Source: Botryosphaeria dothidea
Lineage: Eukaryota; Ascomycota; Dothideomycetes; Botryosphaeriales; Botryosphaeriaceae
Reading direction: 5' to 3'
Length of the DNA: 64,000 nucleotides
Assembly (NCBI GenBank): GCA_011503125.2
Contig: WWBZ02000016.1
Coordinates: 4,340,001 to 4,404,000 of the forward strand
The position numbers were made by a program, and so were the translations under genes. Shown in pieces: positions 1 to 12,338 of the stretch. Within the stretch, counting starts at the first letter, position 1. Each line of letters opens with the position of its first letter. The notes under the pieces are model-generated. The model was not told the origin of the DNA and did not search any database. It saw nothing but the letters and a program-made list of their open reading frames with translations.

Positions 1-2483
1 AAAATCCGAGATCGTGGGCACGCTAGAGCCAGCTTCTACTTCTTGTCGAACACACTTTGGCGGTGGAGTAGGCGTTGCCTCTCTACTGCTCTTGTCGGAT
101 TCCTCCTGCCGGTTCGAGACCTCCTTGGATTTGCGGCGGAAGCTGAGAGCGTACTTGAGCGGAGAGGGCGAGCGCGTACTCTTTGAAGTGCGTTTCTTCT
201 TGCTGTTCTGCTGCGGCAGTGAGGAGATTGTGTCTCTCGCATCTTCAACCGGACCCGGCGAAGGGAAGCGGATGGGCACGTCGGATTGTTCTACCGAACT
301 GTTTTCGGAGACACAGGTATGCTCCAATTGATCCATTCCTGGGACTTCCTCAACTCGCTTCGATAAGCCTGTGGAAACCTCGCTGGGGACATCCGGGATG
401 GTGCCGGTCTCGATTGGTTTGATATTCTGGACAGTGGGATTTGCCGCTGCTGACTTGCGCTTCTGCAGCTTCTTTCTCGCAGGCTGCGACTCACTTTTCT
501 CCGGCGATTTGTGTTCGATTGCCGAATCGTGACGCATGGGTTTCGGCGGCTCCGAGTTCAGGTCTCTCGGTTCCGTGGGTTCTGGTGTTCCTGGAGTTGG
601 TGAGGGTGAGGGAGAGGTCAGTGCCCTGAGAGACAGCCGTTTCCAAGACTTCGAGCGCCTCAAGGACTTTCGCCACTCAGACTTGTTCTCTGCTTTAGCC
701 TCAACTATTGACTTCTGTTTGCTGTTCTGTTTACCATCTTTGTCCGTCCCTTGAGAGGAAGCTTCAGCAGGTTCGTCTATAGCTCGATCATGTTGTTGTT
801 GATTGAACGCGGACGTCACGGACCGAATATTCTCGTTCACATGGGTATCCTTTTGTTGCGAAGAATAGATGACACTGCGATCCGCTTCGCTCCCCTGCGC
901 CTTTGAACGCCTCACTGCCTTGAGGCTAGCACCTGACGAGTACCCCGAGTCAGAATGAGGAGCCTGTGCGGGCCGTTGTAGGGTGCTGTTCACAAGGCCC
1001 TTCTTGAATCTCGTGTCCGACATGGCTCCGGAGGGCTGCTCGACGAGGATCTTCTCATCATAGGGTAAGGAAGCGACCGCGGAATCTCCATCGAGGATCC
1101 GCAGTGCTTGCGCCCTGTACATGTCGGTATCGTGCTGGCCGTGATGAACTTCGTCAAAATCTTCCTGGGGAGGGCGGGGAGATGGCGTGGCACGGCTGAA
1201 AGGGCTTTCGCCGTACGGGGAGTTGTGCAGCTCAGCGATGTATTCCTCAGCAGAAAGCTTGGACAGTTTTCTGGTAGGACGGCGTCCACTGTCCTCGCTG
1301 GCAGGCTGATCAGCGAATTGATTGAGCATCAATTCACTCGGCACCCGCGACCTTCTTATCATCCTGGGGATTTCAGTAGACGAAGCATCGAGTTCGGCAT
1401 ACAAGCGACGAGGGGGCTGATAGTTGAGAGGGTATCCGGCGTCATCACAATCATCGGACTCCACGGCGTCATCATCGGCATGAGGCAATTCGGGAAGAGA
1501 GCCTCTGCGGTCCAAACGGCGCGAGATGATGCTCGGAGCCGGTGAGGGGGCTCCATTGGTGATCATAAGCGTGCCGATCTTATTCCCCAAGGTGGCATAG
1601 TCCATGTCTCCAGGGGTTTGGGCGCGGTGGTCTATCCTGCTGTCTTGCGGGACGTCCAGCGAAGCAATCTTGGCAAGAGGAGAGGGGCCTATTTCTTCCA
1701 TCTTCCAGAGGTGGGTCTCTTCCTCAACGGGGGAGGCGGAACGTCCGATGGGTGCATCGTCCTGCCTTCGTAGGACATCGAATGGATTGCGCGTAGCGAG
1801 TCCAGGCACAGCCATGGATCTACGGCGGGCAAGTTTAGGGGGTGCTTGATTGTTCGTGTCCACAGCAGCTGGCTCGTCCCTGGTGGGAAGGAGAGCCTTG
1901 TCTACAAAGTAATCTCGCATTAGCGCTCAATGGCATGCAGAGTGAAAATTGGTAGAGACATACGCAAAGCCACAAGCTGCTCGGGGGTTGCGGTCTTTTT
2001 GAGCTCCTGCAGAATATCAATGGCAGCCTCGATGTCAATGGTGCGCTTCTCCGGCTCCAGAGAGGCCTTGGAGGCACCAGAGGCTGAGGTGGACTGCATG
2101 ATGGAGGTGCGTTGGCGGCCTGCGTCGGAAGGGATGGAGCCAGAGCGCGAAAGGAGGGTCAAGCGATCATTGATATTGGCGGCGAGATCTTCTAGGGTAG
2201 CATCGACATGATCGCTGGGAGCGGTGGCCTCTCGGTGGAACAGGGCTTCTTCCTCGTGGGGCCCGAAAAGTTGCATGCGGATCTGCTGGCGGGCCTCCTG
2301 CTTGCTTCGGAGAGAGCCGGCCGAGGTCCACACCACGTCGTCGGCGTCAAAGTTGGAGGATTTCGAAGACTGCGGTGAGCCAGCGCGAGCACCGACTTTG
2401 GGCGAGGACGAGTGGTTATAGGTGCGGGGCTTCGTGAGCCGTTGCGAGTGAACAGGAGGCTCGGTGGAGTAGGCGTTGCCCAT
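1..2483 (-). CDS. Uncharacterised protein with N-myristoylation motif (partial, 3' end off the window)
   Basis: I do not recognise this protein. It starts at the ATG at 2483. A 62-nt intron (1902-1963, GTATGT donor, GCTAAT branch, TTTGTAG acceptor, phase 1) joins exon 1 to a second exon that stays open to base 1, giving at least 807 residues. Residues 1-6 read MGNAYS, which fits the MGxxxS/T N-myristoylation consensus, so membrane anchoring is likely (inference). The rest is mostly low-complexity and hydrophilic: a short helical stretch near residues 145-170 (AIDILQELKK), then Ser/Pro/Arg-rich sequence with basic patches such as KKKRTSKSTRSPSPLKYALS near the window edge. There are no membrane segments or catalytic motifs. 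Without the intron, exon 1 would end in a TAA that overlaps a downstream ATG (TAATG); the intron explains this fully. Confidence 0.75.
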
Positions 2484-5400
2484 GGTGATGGCTGGGCGTT
2501 GCCGACGGGGGCGGGTTGCGAGTGGCTGGCTGCAACAGGGGAGCTACTCGACGGTGAAATCTAACGCATATATCAGGCGAAGAGCGCCGGTGCAATGACA
2601 CGCGCGCACACGCACGGCTGGCAGCCCCAAGAATAAAAAGAATGGGCCCGAGGCGACGGCGATCGGGGGTCGGAATTGGAGGCGTGCTGGGTCGAGGAGC
2701 TCGAGCGTCGCCCTACGTGTGCTCAGAGCTCACGGCGGGCTGGAGCGGGAGGCGTCAGAGTAGATTCAATGTCATGGCGCCAGTCGCACGAAGCTCCTCG
2801 CGGTGCTGAGGAAGAGAGAGGAGAGGGCGGAGGAGAAATTGGATCGCAGAGCGGGGAGCAGCGCATTGAAGGAGCATCTGATGCGGTGGGCCAACAGCGA
2901 GAGAGAGCTGGAGCTGGAGCCAGTGACAGAGCCAGAGCCGGTGCCAGCAGGCCGCCGTGTAAACAGGGCCCAGGGCCGCTCGCCGCCGCCGCTAGGCCCG
3001 GCGCAGTCTAGAATCCGCCCAAGCCACCCGTGTAAACCTGAAATCCGCCCGCTCGCGAGGCTATCGTCGATTAAGCCTCTCCTTCGCGCAGGCTTCACCC
3101 TTCATCTCGCCCACGCGCCACCTGCGCCATGCACCCAGACCGAGCAGACCACACGCCTGACGAACGCGTCATGCCGCTGCTCGCGTACCACCCGGAAAAC
3201 CAGGCCCGCCCCATGCGCGCGCACGGTAAAAACCTTGATATCCACCGCCATCCCGCAGCCTGACTGGCGCCCGCTGCCCGCCCGCTGTTTCATCAGAGAC
3301 CGTACCCGGCCCAGTCGTCCGTCGCAGCGCCCTGCAACCGGCCTCTAGACCAGTCGCCAGCTCGACACATGGCCACACCGCCCTCCTGTCTGCCGGAGTG
3401 CGGAGAAGCTTTCCAAAGAATCGACATGCAGCATGTGCGGCAATCGATAAGGCGTGATGTCGCAATTCTAGCGTGGCCGGGACCCCCCAGCCGCCGCATG
3501 CAGCGGCTTTCGAGACCGTTTCCCAGGCCAGCTGAAATGCAACTGCGGTGGCTGTGCCGACAGAGGTTGGCCGGAGTTGGTTCCTGATCGCCGCCTCTGC
3601 CTAGCCACAGCTGCACCAGTCTAGCATGTGATACGATACGACGTTTATCACTGCGACACATTCTTTGGTGCAGGTTCCCAATTTCTTCGTTCGCCTTCCA
3701 TCGCGGCAATATCGCCTACATCGCCATGCAAAAGCCAGGGAAGATGGGGGATTGCCGAATTATGCACACCGATTGCCATGTCATGACAACAGCCAGCGGC
3801 AGCGCTCAATTTGTCTCGTCAATGTTCAGCAAGAAAGCTGTCCGGATTGCGCCCCGTCGGCCTCAACCCCGCGTCCTACTGCATTCGGGAACCATGGTTC
3901 GCTTTATCAGCTTAAAACTGACGAATAACACGCCTGCCACCCCGCGTTGTGCGGGAAGGAACACAAAACTTGGCCACCGTGCCTCTGATAGACATCCGAT
4001 CGTAGACGCTTTTCAGCCACCCCCAGAGGAACTTACATGATTTCGAACCGTCAGAACCAACTGTGCCGCGCGGCGATCGGCCGAAGATCGGTACTCAGAA
4101 AGGTGTGGCTGAATTCGGGAGGCCGCTTGACCGGACGCCGACCAATGGCCGAAAACGCACATCGCGATAGCTGGGAGGTGGTGATTAACTTCAGTCTCGA
4201 TGAATAATGGTTCGGCCCCAATGAACGGCTTTGCGGCCAACGCGGCCAACGCGGCAATGACGACATATACGGTGAGCCTTGCCGGCTATTTTGTCTGGGA
4301 TCTGCTGTTTCGGATTCCAAACGGGTCATGCAAAAAGAAAGGGAGGAGCCTGAGCGTCCGTATCCCTTCATCATCGCGAGATGATGCTGTGGTAAGGTTC
4401 GTTGCCAGAACGTTTCCAGCCGTCGTCCCGGCTTCCGTGCACGTGTGCTCGACGTCCCGGGAATGGTCTGTTCTGCGCGGCGAAATCCGCTGTCCAGAAA
4501 CACCACCGGTTTGACCACTCTCCCAATATGGGCTTGATCGAATGGCGACGTGGTCAAGTGGGTGCAACAACAACTGACGAGGCGCTCACTATTCCCAAAC
4601 TTGAATGCTGATTGGTCGACCCTAGCGAGGACCTTGTGACGCACTGACATTTGCATGACAAGCGGACCTGAAGACCGGTGTGCTTTTCTTCGGCATTCGA
4701 GATTCGAAAGACAGACTGTCAAAGTCCGCGACGTTTACATATGAAAAGACTGTAATAGTGCATTGCGGAGGCTTAGAGCCGCTAGTCCGTTGATGGGTAA
4801 TAACAACCCTATAGGTGAAGAGATTGGGGGCCCAAGGAGTGGTGAGAGCTCGAAGATGGACAAGATTCGGGCTCGGATGGATCCTTCTGTGCTGATTGGC
4901 ATGCTACGCTGCGACACTACACGGTATTACGATGGCTCGGAACAGTCGGGCCATCCAGAGATCGGTTGGCTGAACTTTTGGCGAGATTGAAAGGTAGGTT
5001 GTGCCAATTCTCCGAGCCGATGATATGATCGCGGGCGGTAATAGCTACTGTCCAACAGCGTGCCGTGTCCTCTGGATATGACAAGGAGAATATGACCCTT
5101 GGTGCTTTATCGCTGGCAATGACCCTGGTAAGCGATATTTCATAATCTCTCCCTGAGCACAACACCTTTCTACCTAGATTCGCCATTCTCTCGTCACACG
5201 TTTCTACTTAGATTATGTGCCACCGCAGCCCTTCGGCGCCAGTCTCCGCACTTTCGTCATCGGTCTTGTACCCACAGCGGAGTCCTTCTGCTGCCCCTGC
5301 TTCTCTGGCTCAGCTCCGTTGGATTGGTATTTTTGTTCGCACAGTTCAGTTACCGGCTCGAGTGCTAAACGCTCCGCCTCTCTCGGCAACGTTCCAGCGC

Positions 5401-6365
5401 CCCGTTCCCCGAGTCGATCTCTTGACTGCGGGCCCTGCAGCGCTTCGTTGTCAACGAAGAATCCGTTGCGCGCTTAAGAAACCAGTTGTTGAAACGCGGG
5501 TATGGTGCATTCAATATCTGTACATTCTAATACACAAAGAAGGGTCATGCTCTCTTCCTGGACGTGATGTGGACTAACAGACTGTAGCCCCATCGATTTA
5601 GCTTTTGTCTTCGGGAATATATATTTCCGCGTACAATCGCGCCTTCCCCATCTACTGTTAAGCATGCAGTTGATCTGATTTTGTACTTCAATGTTTTTGA
5701 TGGCGAAAAAGAAAGAACAAGGTTTGAGGTTCCGATGCCAAGGAAAGAAAGTAACCGGCTGGAGTTGACATAAGTTTCTGTAACCTCACGTAGACTTGCT
5801 GTTACTTCTCTAGACTTCCTTTGGCTTCAGTCTAGGGGAAAAAACGTTCTTGTGCGAGACTTCTGAATTTGATTTTGTAAGAGATGACTTGCGCTGGCAA
5901 CGTTCAGAATCTAGGCATGAGTAATGTTAGTTGAGCATGGACCCTAGCGTGACGTCGCGTGGGCGCGTACGGGCGCGCCGCTGCTTTTCCGCTGGATCGC
6001 CGTAAAGAGCGACAAGCTCCAACACCCAAGCTCCGCTGCGCGCCCCAAGTCCACCACTCCCAACCCTCACCTGCGACACGCCTGGAGTTCTACCTCCAGC
6101 CGCTTTAGGCGCCACTCTTGGCGACTCCAATGCCTCTTCACTAACTGTCACCCCACCGTTACCGCTCGCGTCGTCAACCCTTCGAGCTTCCATTGCCAAC
6201 CTCCAACTCGCGAAGCACATATAGCCTTCTTCGAGCGTACAACCATTCACACGTCACACGCGCCGCAACGCGACAGGCCCTTGCGCTTTGGAGGTCTACT
6301 TAGTACACGCTGATCCGACCAAAACTAGGCTTCGCGCTGCTACTAATTGTCCCCGCTATCCTGTC
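2484..6365. other. Long intergenic stretch, no supported gene
   Basis: About 3.9 kb between the myristoylation-motif gene (minus) and the glycosylase gene (plus). Short open frames occur on both strands, the longest being 4051-4722 on minus and 2803-3348 on plus. None shows a recognisable motif, splice-linked continuation or coding-like composition. 2490-3350 is GC-rich and probably holds the promoter of the minus-strand gene. 5600-5940 is more AT-rich. 6240-6365 is the likely 5' leader of the next gene. I see no clear transposon ends here. Confidence 0.5.
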
Positions 6366-9300
6366 ATGGCACGCCCAAATGCCCATGCGCGCAAACCCGG
6401 GCCAAGGAAGCGGAGGAAGCTCAACACGTCCTCAACGTCGCATCCAGACCGTCGCGCCTCTTTCTCTTCGTTGTCCTTCACCTCCGATGCACAGCCGCAA
6501 CCACCTGCACCTGCTACGCCTAGCCAGTCCGCATCATCGCTGGCCCGACCTTCTGCGCTGTCCCTAGCCACCCCGGTCGACCTCTCGGCAGTGTCAAAAC
6601 TCCCGCCGCTTATCCAAGCGTCGCTACACAGACCTGGTGTACTGAGATATGCCAGGAATCTACTAGAAAACAAGCAGCTGGGCAACGAGGCCGTGCTAGA
6701 TGCTGTGAGGACCTTCGCACAAGGGAGGGGTCTGGCGGACAGTGTAATCGAGGATTGCCTGGAAGAAGTCAACGCCGAGCTGAAAAAGAGACCGGCTCCG
6801 ATCAGCACTTCGTCAGCGTCGACCCTAAAGAGAAAACGTTCGCCATCTGCTCCTGAAGACACTCGGATTACTGTGCCGACGCCCAAGACGCACCCTGGGC
6901 ATTTCTCTTCTGAAGGCTCATTGCTTGAGGGACCCCCTGTAGAGCTGCATGGCAAGGAACGAAAGGCATGGAGAAATTGCCATAAGCGCATTCAGAAAGC
7001 GCTTGGTCTGGAAATCGGCAGCTCTAATGGTGCCCCAAGTCCAGATCTGCCTCAAGAGGCCACTGCACAACCTAACTTTGCCAATGGCCAAGGCAGCATC
7101 TCTTCTGAACGTCGAGTTAGTCAAGTACCTGGGCAGATCCGTTATAAGAGGCAACACTCGCCATCTGATTCTGAAGATGACCCAGACATTGCACAAATGC
7201 TTGAGGCGCGCCCTGAGCATTTCTCTGCTGAGGGTTCATTGCTCGAAGGACCCCCTAATGGACTGCGTGGTAAACAAAGAAAGATGTGGAAGAAACATCG
7301 TCACATCCTGCAACAACTTGGCCTGAAAAGCAATAGCTCTAGCGCCGCTAGCCCCATCCCGCCCCAAGAAGCCGTTGCCAATCGCGAGCCTAGCCCTGAG
7401 AAGGAGAGCATCTCCCTTGAGGTCAAAAGCAGCCAAAAATCAGAGACCACAGAGAGCACCAAGTCAGTCAAATCTACGGTTTCAGAACCTGAATCTTCTG
7501 TCGACGTGGCTGAAGAGTCGGACGATACTGCTCTGCAAGCCGAGGAGATAATAAAGGAGAAAAACCTCTCTCCAGTAAAGTTGAATGGGAAACATTATGG
7601 AGCTGTCGAGCTGGACCATTCTCCTACGCAGACTCCTGAACCTGAAGACTCGGCATCTGAAGATGAGAAGCAGAATAATCTCGCCATCCCTGACCGTAGT
7701 CCTGAGCCGAAATTGGAACCAGAACCAGATGCAGAACAGGAGTTGGGGGCAGATTCGGAATCAGAAAAAGAGTCAGAATCCGAAGAAGAACCAGAATCTC
7801 AATCGGACTCGGAATCTAGCAAGGAGTCTGAAGAAGAGGACGAGCATTCACACGAAGCGCCCAAGCAAGCAAGCATCAAGCCGTCTCTCCTACTGCGCCG
7901 GCCTGAAGCTACGATGCATGCTTCAGCTGAGGAAGAACAGAAGGCTCAAATCAGAGCAATGCTTGACAGATTAGCACCGCCTAAGCTGGAAAGTTTCCCC
8001 TCTCAGATCCCTACAAAGACGCAAGAGGACGAAGAATCGGAGTCTGAATCTAGTTCCAGTTCCAGCTCAAGTTCCTGTTCCGATTCAGACTCTGATTCGG
8101 ACTCGGGCCCCGGGCCGGATAAGTCCCCTGAGCCCGCAACCAAACAATTGGGAAAACTAAACCCTGCTTACATATCAAGCTCCAAATTGAAATCTAGCTC
8201 TGATTCAGAGTCAGATGCTGATCAGAAAAAATCTTCGGGTGCTCCAACTGAGCAGCCAGAAAAGCCAGGTACCACCTCGGAGTCTGACTCAAGCTCGGAG
8301 TCTGATTCAGTTCAAGGCTCTCGCTCAAGGTCAAATGAACCTCACAGTCTCATAACAATGCATCAGAGAACATCGCTCTCGGCTTCAGGTTCGAATTCCA
8401 GCTCGAGCTCTGATGCTGAATCAGACTCGAGATCCAACAAGTCTCCGGCTTCTGCTACTCGTAAACCGCAGAAGGGGAGCTCTCCCTCTCGCGCTAGATC
8501 TGGCTCTGGCACTGATTCGGACTCGGGCTTGACATCAGACAGACCTTTGAGTCCTGCGCCGCCTAAGCTGAGAACTGTGGATTCTACTTCGAGCCCTGCC
8601 TCCAGTTCTGATGGTGGTTCCGATTCAGAATCAGGCTCGGAAAAGTCTTCGAGGCATGCAACGCCGCAGCTTGATAGCCGACCCCATCAAGAGCCTGCCC
8701 CTGGAAATGAAGGCAGACCCGACCCTGGTTCGCACGTAAAGTTAAAGTTTTCGAGCCCGAACGGCCAGATTGGTCATTTCGTATGTGTGCGTATTCCAGA
8801 GACTCTCAAAAGCCCGAAGATCAATAAACCGCTGAACAATAAGAGCCCAATCGTTAAAGATGAAAGTTTAGCAGAAGATGCATCACCTCCATCACGGACT
8901 GATACTGCTTCATTCAATGATAGCAAGAATAATGAAGATGAGCCGATGCCGGACGTTGAAAAAGGATCTAAAGCGGAGGACTCGGTTACTGACGATGAGG
9001 GGACAGCCGAGAAAGATGATTCATCTCTGCCACGCGTGTATACTGTTTCCTTCGGCCCCGACAGGAGCAACATGGATACATCGATGCCAGATGCTGCGGC
9101 CGACTCTGAGGACGCATCTGAGCCAGAGGACGATGAGGTCGAACACAATGGTCTAGTAAAAGCCGAGATGTTGCCTCCGCGACAGCCTTCTTCGGTTTCT
9201 TCCAATGACAATGACAGCCCCGTTCGGGAAAAATCGCGGGCACGCCGTGGCACTTCCGAGGAGTATCCATGGATTGCAACTACCCCGAAAGAACGTCTGG

Positions 9301-11287
9301 CAGCATCAGAACGATCAATGATGTCAAGCGCGCACAAGATTGGGTCAGTGAAAGCCGACCTGGCTGAACCTCTAGAGGACGTCTCTCAGCTTGACGACGC
9401 GACTGCTGCACCCTTCCCGTCCACGCCACCGGCAGCCGAGGTAGTAGAAGAGCATGAACAAGCTTCCGATGCCGAGAGTAGGGCATCGTCTTATGACCAC
9501 GAGCCTAAAGGCTTCTTCAGGCCTGACGGAAAGCTCTCCTCTCAAAAACGCCACACTGGCTTGCGGTCACAACACTTTTCCCCATCCCCGAGCTCCCAGA
9601 AGCCCAAACGTCCACAAGCTGGTACCGTCTCTTGCCTACCCTTTCCCTCAATCAAAGCACGCCGCTTCGGCCTCATCCAAGAAGAGCTCACGCACAAACC
9701 CTTCCAACTCCTTGTAGCCGTCATATTCCTCAATAAAACAAAAGGAGAAAAGGCCATCCCCAAGTTCCGGGAATTCATTGAGAAATACCCCGGGCCCGAC
9801 GAGCTCGCACATGCAAACCTGCTGGACGTCGTCGCAGTAATCCGCCCGCTCGGCCTGTTCAATACGCGCGCCAACACGCTCATCGAATTCGCCAAGCGCT
9901 GGCTGGAAGACCCGCCCCAGTCCGGCCGCCGGTTCCGCGTCGTGCATTACCCGTTCAGGGGCGCGCAGAAGGATATCAAACCTGGCGAGATACTGGATGA
10001 CACCGATCCTCGCGTGGCAGCGTTCGAGATTGCGCATCTGCCTGGCTGTGGTCCGTATGCGTTGGACAGCTGGCGGATCTTCTGCCGCGATGTGCTGAGA
10101 GGCGTGGCGTTGGACTGGAATGGCGCGGGGGTCGGAGACGAAGGCTTCGAGCCGGAATGGAAGAGGGTGAAGCCGGGCGATAAGGAGTTGAGGGCGTTTT
10201 TGAGGTGGATGTGGTTGAGGGAGGGCTGGGAGTGGGATCCGGACACGGGAACGAAGAAGTTGGCGAAGACTGAGGAGGTCAAGATTGCGGAAGAGCACGT
10301 GAGGTGGGACCAGCAAACGGGGCAGGAAGTTTGGGTGGAGAACGAGGAGCCAGAAGCACAGGGAGGCGATTCTGGGGATGATGATGACAATGCGGGCGCC
10401 GCGAAGGTACCGCTTGCGAATGAGAATGATTACCGCGGCTCCGTCGAGGAAGATGATGATGGCAGCAGCTCTGCTGACGACGAAGCGGAGGATGATCAGG
10501 AGCCGCCTTTACAACGACTGGAAGACGACGACGAAGAGGAAGAGGTGCGGGAGGATAGTAGCACCGACCCAGCCGCCGCTCAGCTCGCCCTCGAAGCAAA
10601 CCAATCGCAATCCCGATCTCGCCTACAGGTTCGTGCTACTCAACCCGGCCCTTCTCCTTCGCCGGCCAGTGTCGCCGCGGTCGCGGGTGACTACGACGAA
10701 GACGACAATGCGAGCACGGAAAAGGCTACGGATAGCGAGGCCGAGCAGGACATTGTGGATGCAGCAGATGATGAAATGGGGTCGGACTCTTACCTGACAA
10801 GCGTGGCACAGCTGTACAAACGTGCGGAGAGGAGCGCGAAATGGTACTTCTCGGGGACTGTGGAGGAGACGCCGCAGCCGGAGAGCCCAGAGACGAGAAC
10901 GAAGAGGGAGAAGGTGAGGGAAGCAAGTGGGGGTGATGTGGAGGACCAGGACTCGGAGCCGATTGATTACCGCAGCAGTGATGACGACGACGACGAGGGC
11001 GGCGATGGGGATGTTGAGATGATGGAGGTGGGAAGCGAGGAGTACGGTGTTGGTGTTGTCCGACAGGCAAGTCCTGAACTCTGAGAATCTCGCTTTCTCT
11101 TTCCGCGGTCCAACATTGCCCACTGATTTGTGGTATTGGATCTTTCTAGGGATTGGATGAGGAGGAGGAAGTTGATCCAGTCGTCGACAGAGTATTGGAA
11201 GAGATGGGCTTGACTTTTCCCAAACAACGACAACAATCCAGTGGTAAGGCTGACAGGCCAAGTGATGAAGGCTGTGTTGTCATGTAA
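6366..11287 (+). CDS. MBD4-type HhH-GPD DNA glycosylase with giant acidic/serine-rich N-terminus
   Basis: Predicted G:T/U mismatch thymine glycosylase of base-excision repair, nuclear. The C-terminal catalytic domain (about residues 1100-1290) matches the MBD4 fold: a FQLLVAVIFLNKTKG opening, a PLGLFNTRA stretch, the helix-hairpin-helix LPGCGPYALDSWRIF, and a KELRAFLRWMW ending. The catalytic Asp is residue 1234 (codon 10065-10067), in DSWRIF. No methyl-CpG-binding domain is seen. Residues 1-1090 are Ser/Asp/Glu-rich, with a basic N-terminus (RKPGPRKRRKLN, a likely nuclear signal) and two copies of an HFSxEGSLLEGPP module. The start is the ATG at 6366; the open frame extends further upstream only through a TTG. 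The first exon would stop at 11084, but a GC-AG intron (11067-11149, AG|GCAAGT donor, TTCTAG acceptor, phase 0) adds 45 residues, giving 1612 in total and ending CVVM. An acidic tail follows the domain. Confidence 0.88.
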
Positions 11288-11761
11288 AGGGGAACATGGC
11301 GCAACAGAGAAAATACCTATTCATTCTACAGGTAAAAACGGATGGCTGCTAAAATAATGGCTTATGCGGAGTACTGGTTAAATGTAGTGAACAGGAATAA
11401 GTATTAATATCCAGGCCAAACGAGCAGGCGTCTTCGCACGACCAGCCTGCCAACACTCTGTGATCTTGACTCTTCTCATCTTGCAGACGGCGAGTGTTTG
11501 TTTTCCTGATACCCTTGACTGGTACAGGTAAGGCACCTTCGAGCTTTGACAGGGACACGGGAACTCAGAGGCAGCGGCGGCGGACTTGATGTGAGTAGTA
11601 TTCCACAAAGTCAGCGATAGAAGAATGCTAAAATTATATTGCCAGGCTCATTGACCATGTTTTCATTTTGTGGAAGTAAAACTACGCCGCGTTCCTTTGC
11701 CCGCCATTAAACCATGACAATCGTACACACTTTTGTATCACCTGTGCTTGGTGAGAGACAC
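11288..11761. other. Convergent intergenic region
   Basis: This 474-bp stretch holds the 3' ends of the plus-strand glycosylase gene and of the minus-strand small gene. It contains poly(A)-like AT-rich stretches near 11290-11340 and 11620-11710. No supported coding or RNA feature. Confidence 0.5.
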
Positions 11762-12338
11762 CTAACCACCCTGCCTGGCCTTCTCGGCGCAGATCAGAGC
11801 AATAACCCTGCTCAGCTCAGCGCTCTGGGCAAACTGCTCCTTCTTGACCTCTTCGGAGATGTTCTCGTCCTTGGAGAGCTCGCTGCCCAGCTGCAGCATG
11901 CGGTTCTGCAGGGCCAGCATCTTGGACAGGGTGTTGTCAAGGAATGGGGCGGAGAAAGAGACGCTGTCGGGCGACGAGTTTTGCAGGCGGATCTCGAGCT
12001 TGCGCGGCTGCTTCTTGCCGTTGACGGTGCCTTGCTCTTGTACCGCCGGCGCGGGAGCGCTGTGTCGTTGCACACACGGTCAGCCACTTGTCTGTTCATG
12101 GAGTGGATGAAAGCGGGATAGGAAAGGATGCTCGTAGGCGGGACAGAAAAGGTTCGACATACTTGACGGGCCGTTCGACGAAAGTCATGCTCTCGGCCAT
12201 CTCGGCCACGCGGTTGGCAATGCGGGCGGCCATGATTTCGTAGGCAGAAGGCCTGCTGGCGGCGATGGCAGGCGCGGCGGACTTGGCGTGCGACTTGCGT
12301 AGGCCACTGGCCTGCTTCTGGAGTTCGGTGGAAGGCAT
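11762..12338 (-). CDS. Small uncharacterised conserved-looking protein (157 aa)
   Basis: I do not recognise this protein. Exon 1 runs 12338-12163 and exon 2 12059-11762, separated by a 103-nt intron (AAGTATGT donor, GGCTGACC branch, CACAG acceptor, phase 2). The two reading frames join without a stop. The N-terminal half is Ala/Lys-rich with an amphipathic stretch (YEIMAARIANRVAEMAES). The C-terminal half is predicted helical (TLSKMLALQNRMLQLGSEL, then EEVKKEQFAQSAELSRVIAL), suggesting a small coiled-coil or helical-bundle subunit of a complex. No signal peptide or membrane segment. It is divergent from the acyltransferase gene, with 390 bp between the two start codons, so the pair probably shares a promoter. 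Confidence 0.7.

Noticed and set aside
1902..1963. TAATG stop-start overlap between two minus-strand frames, suggesting a bicistronic mRNA with reinitiation
   Set aside because: The TAATG is the branch-point region of a consensus 62-nt intron (GTATGT donor, GCTAATG, TTTGTAG acceptor) whose removal joins both frames in phase, so one spliced gene is the simpler reading.
4051..4722. 223-residue minus-strand open frame in the long left intergenic region
   Set aside because: No recognisable motif, no splice partner, irregular composition.
9000..9337. Minus-strand frame with Ser-rich sequence inside the glycosylase gene
   Set aside because: Antisense of the acidic/serine repeat; no independent signal.
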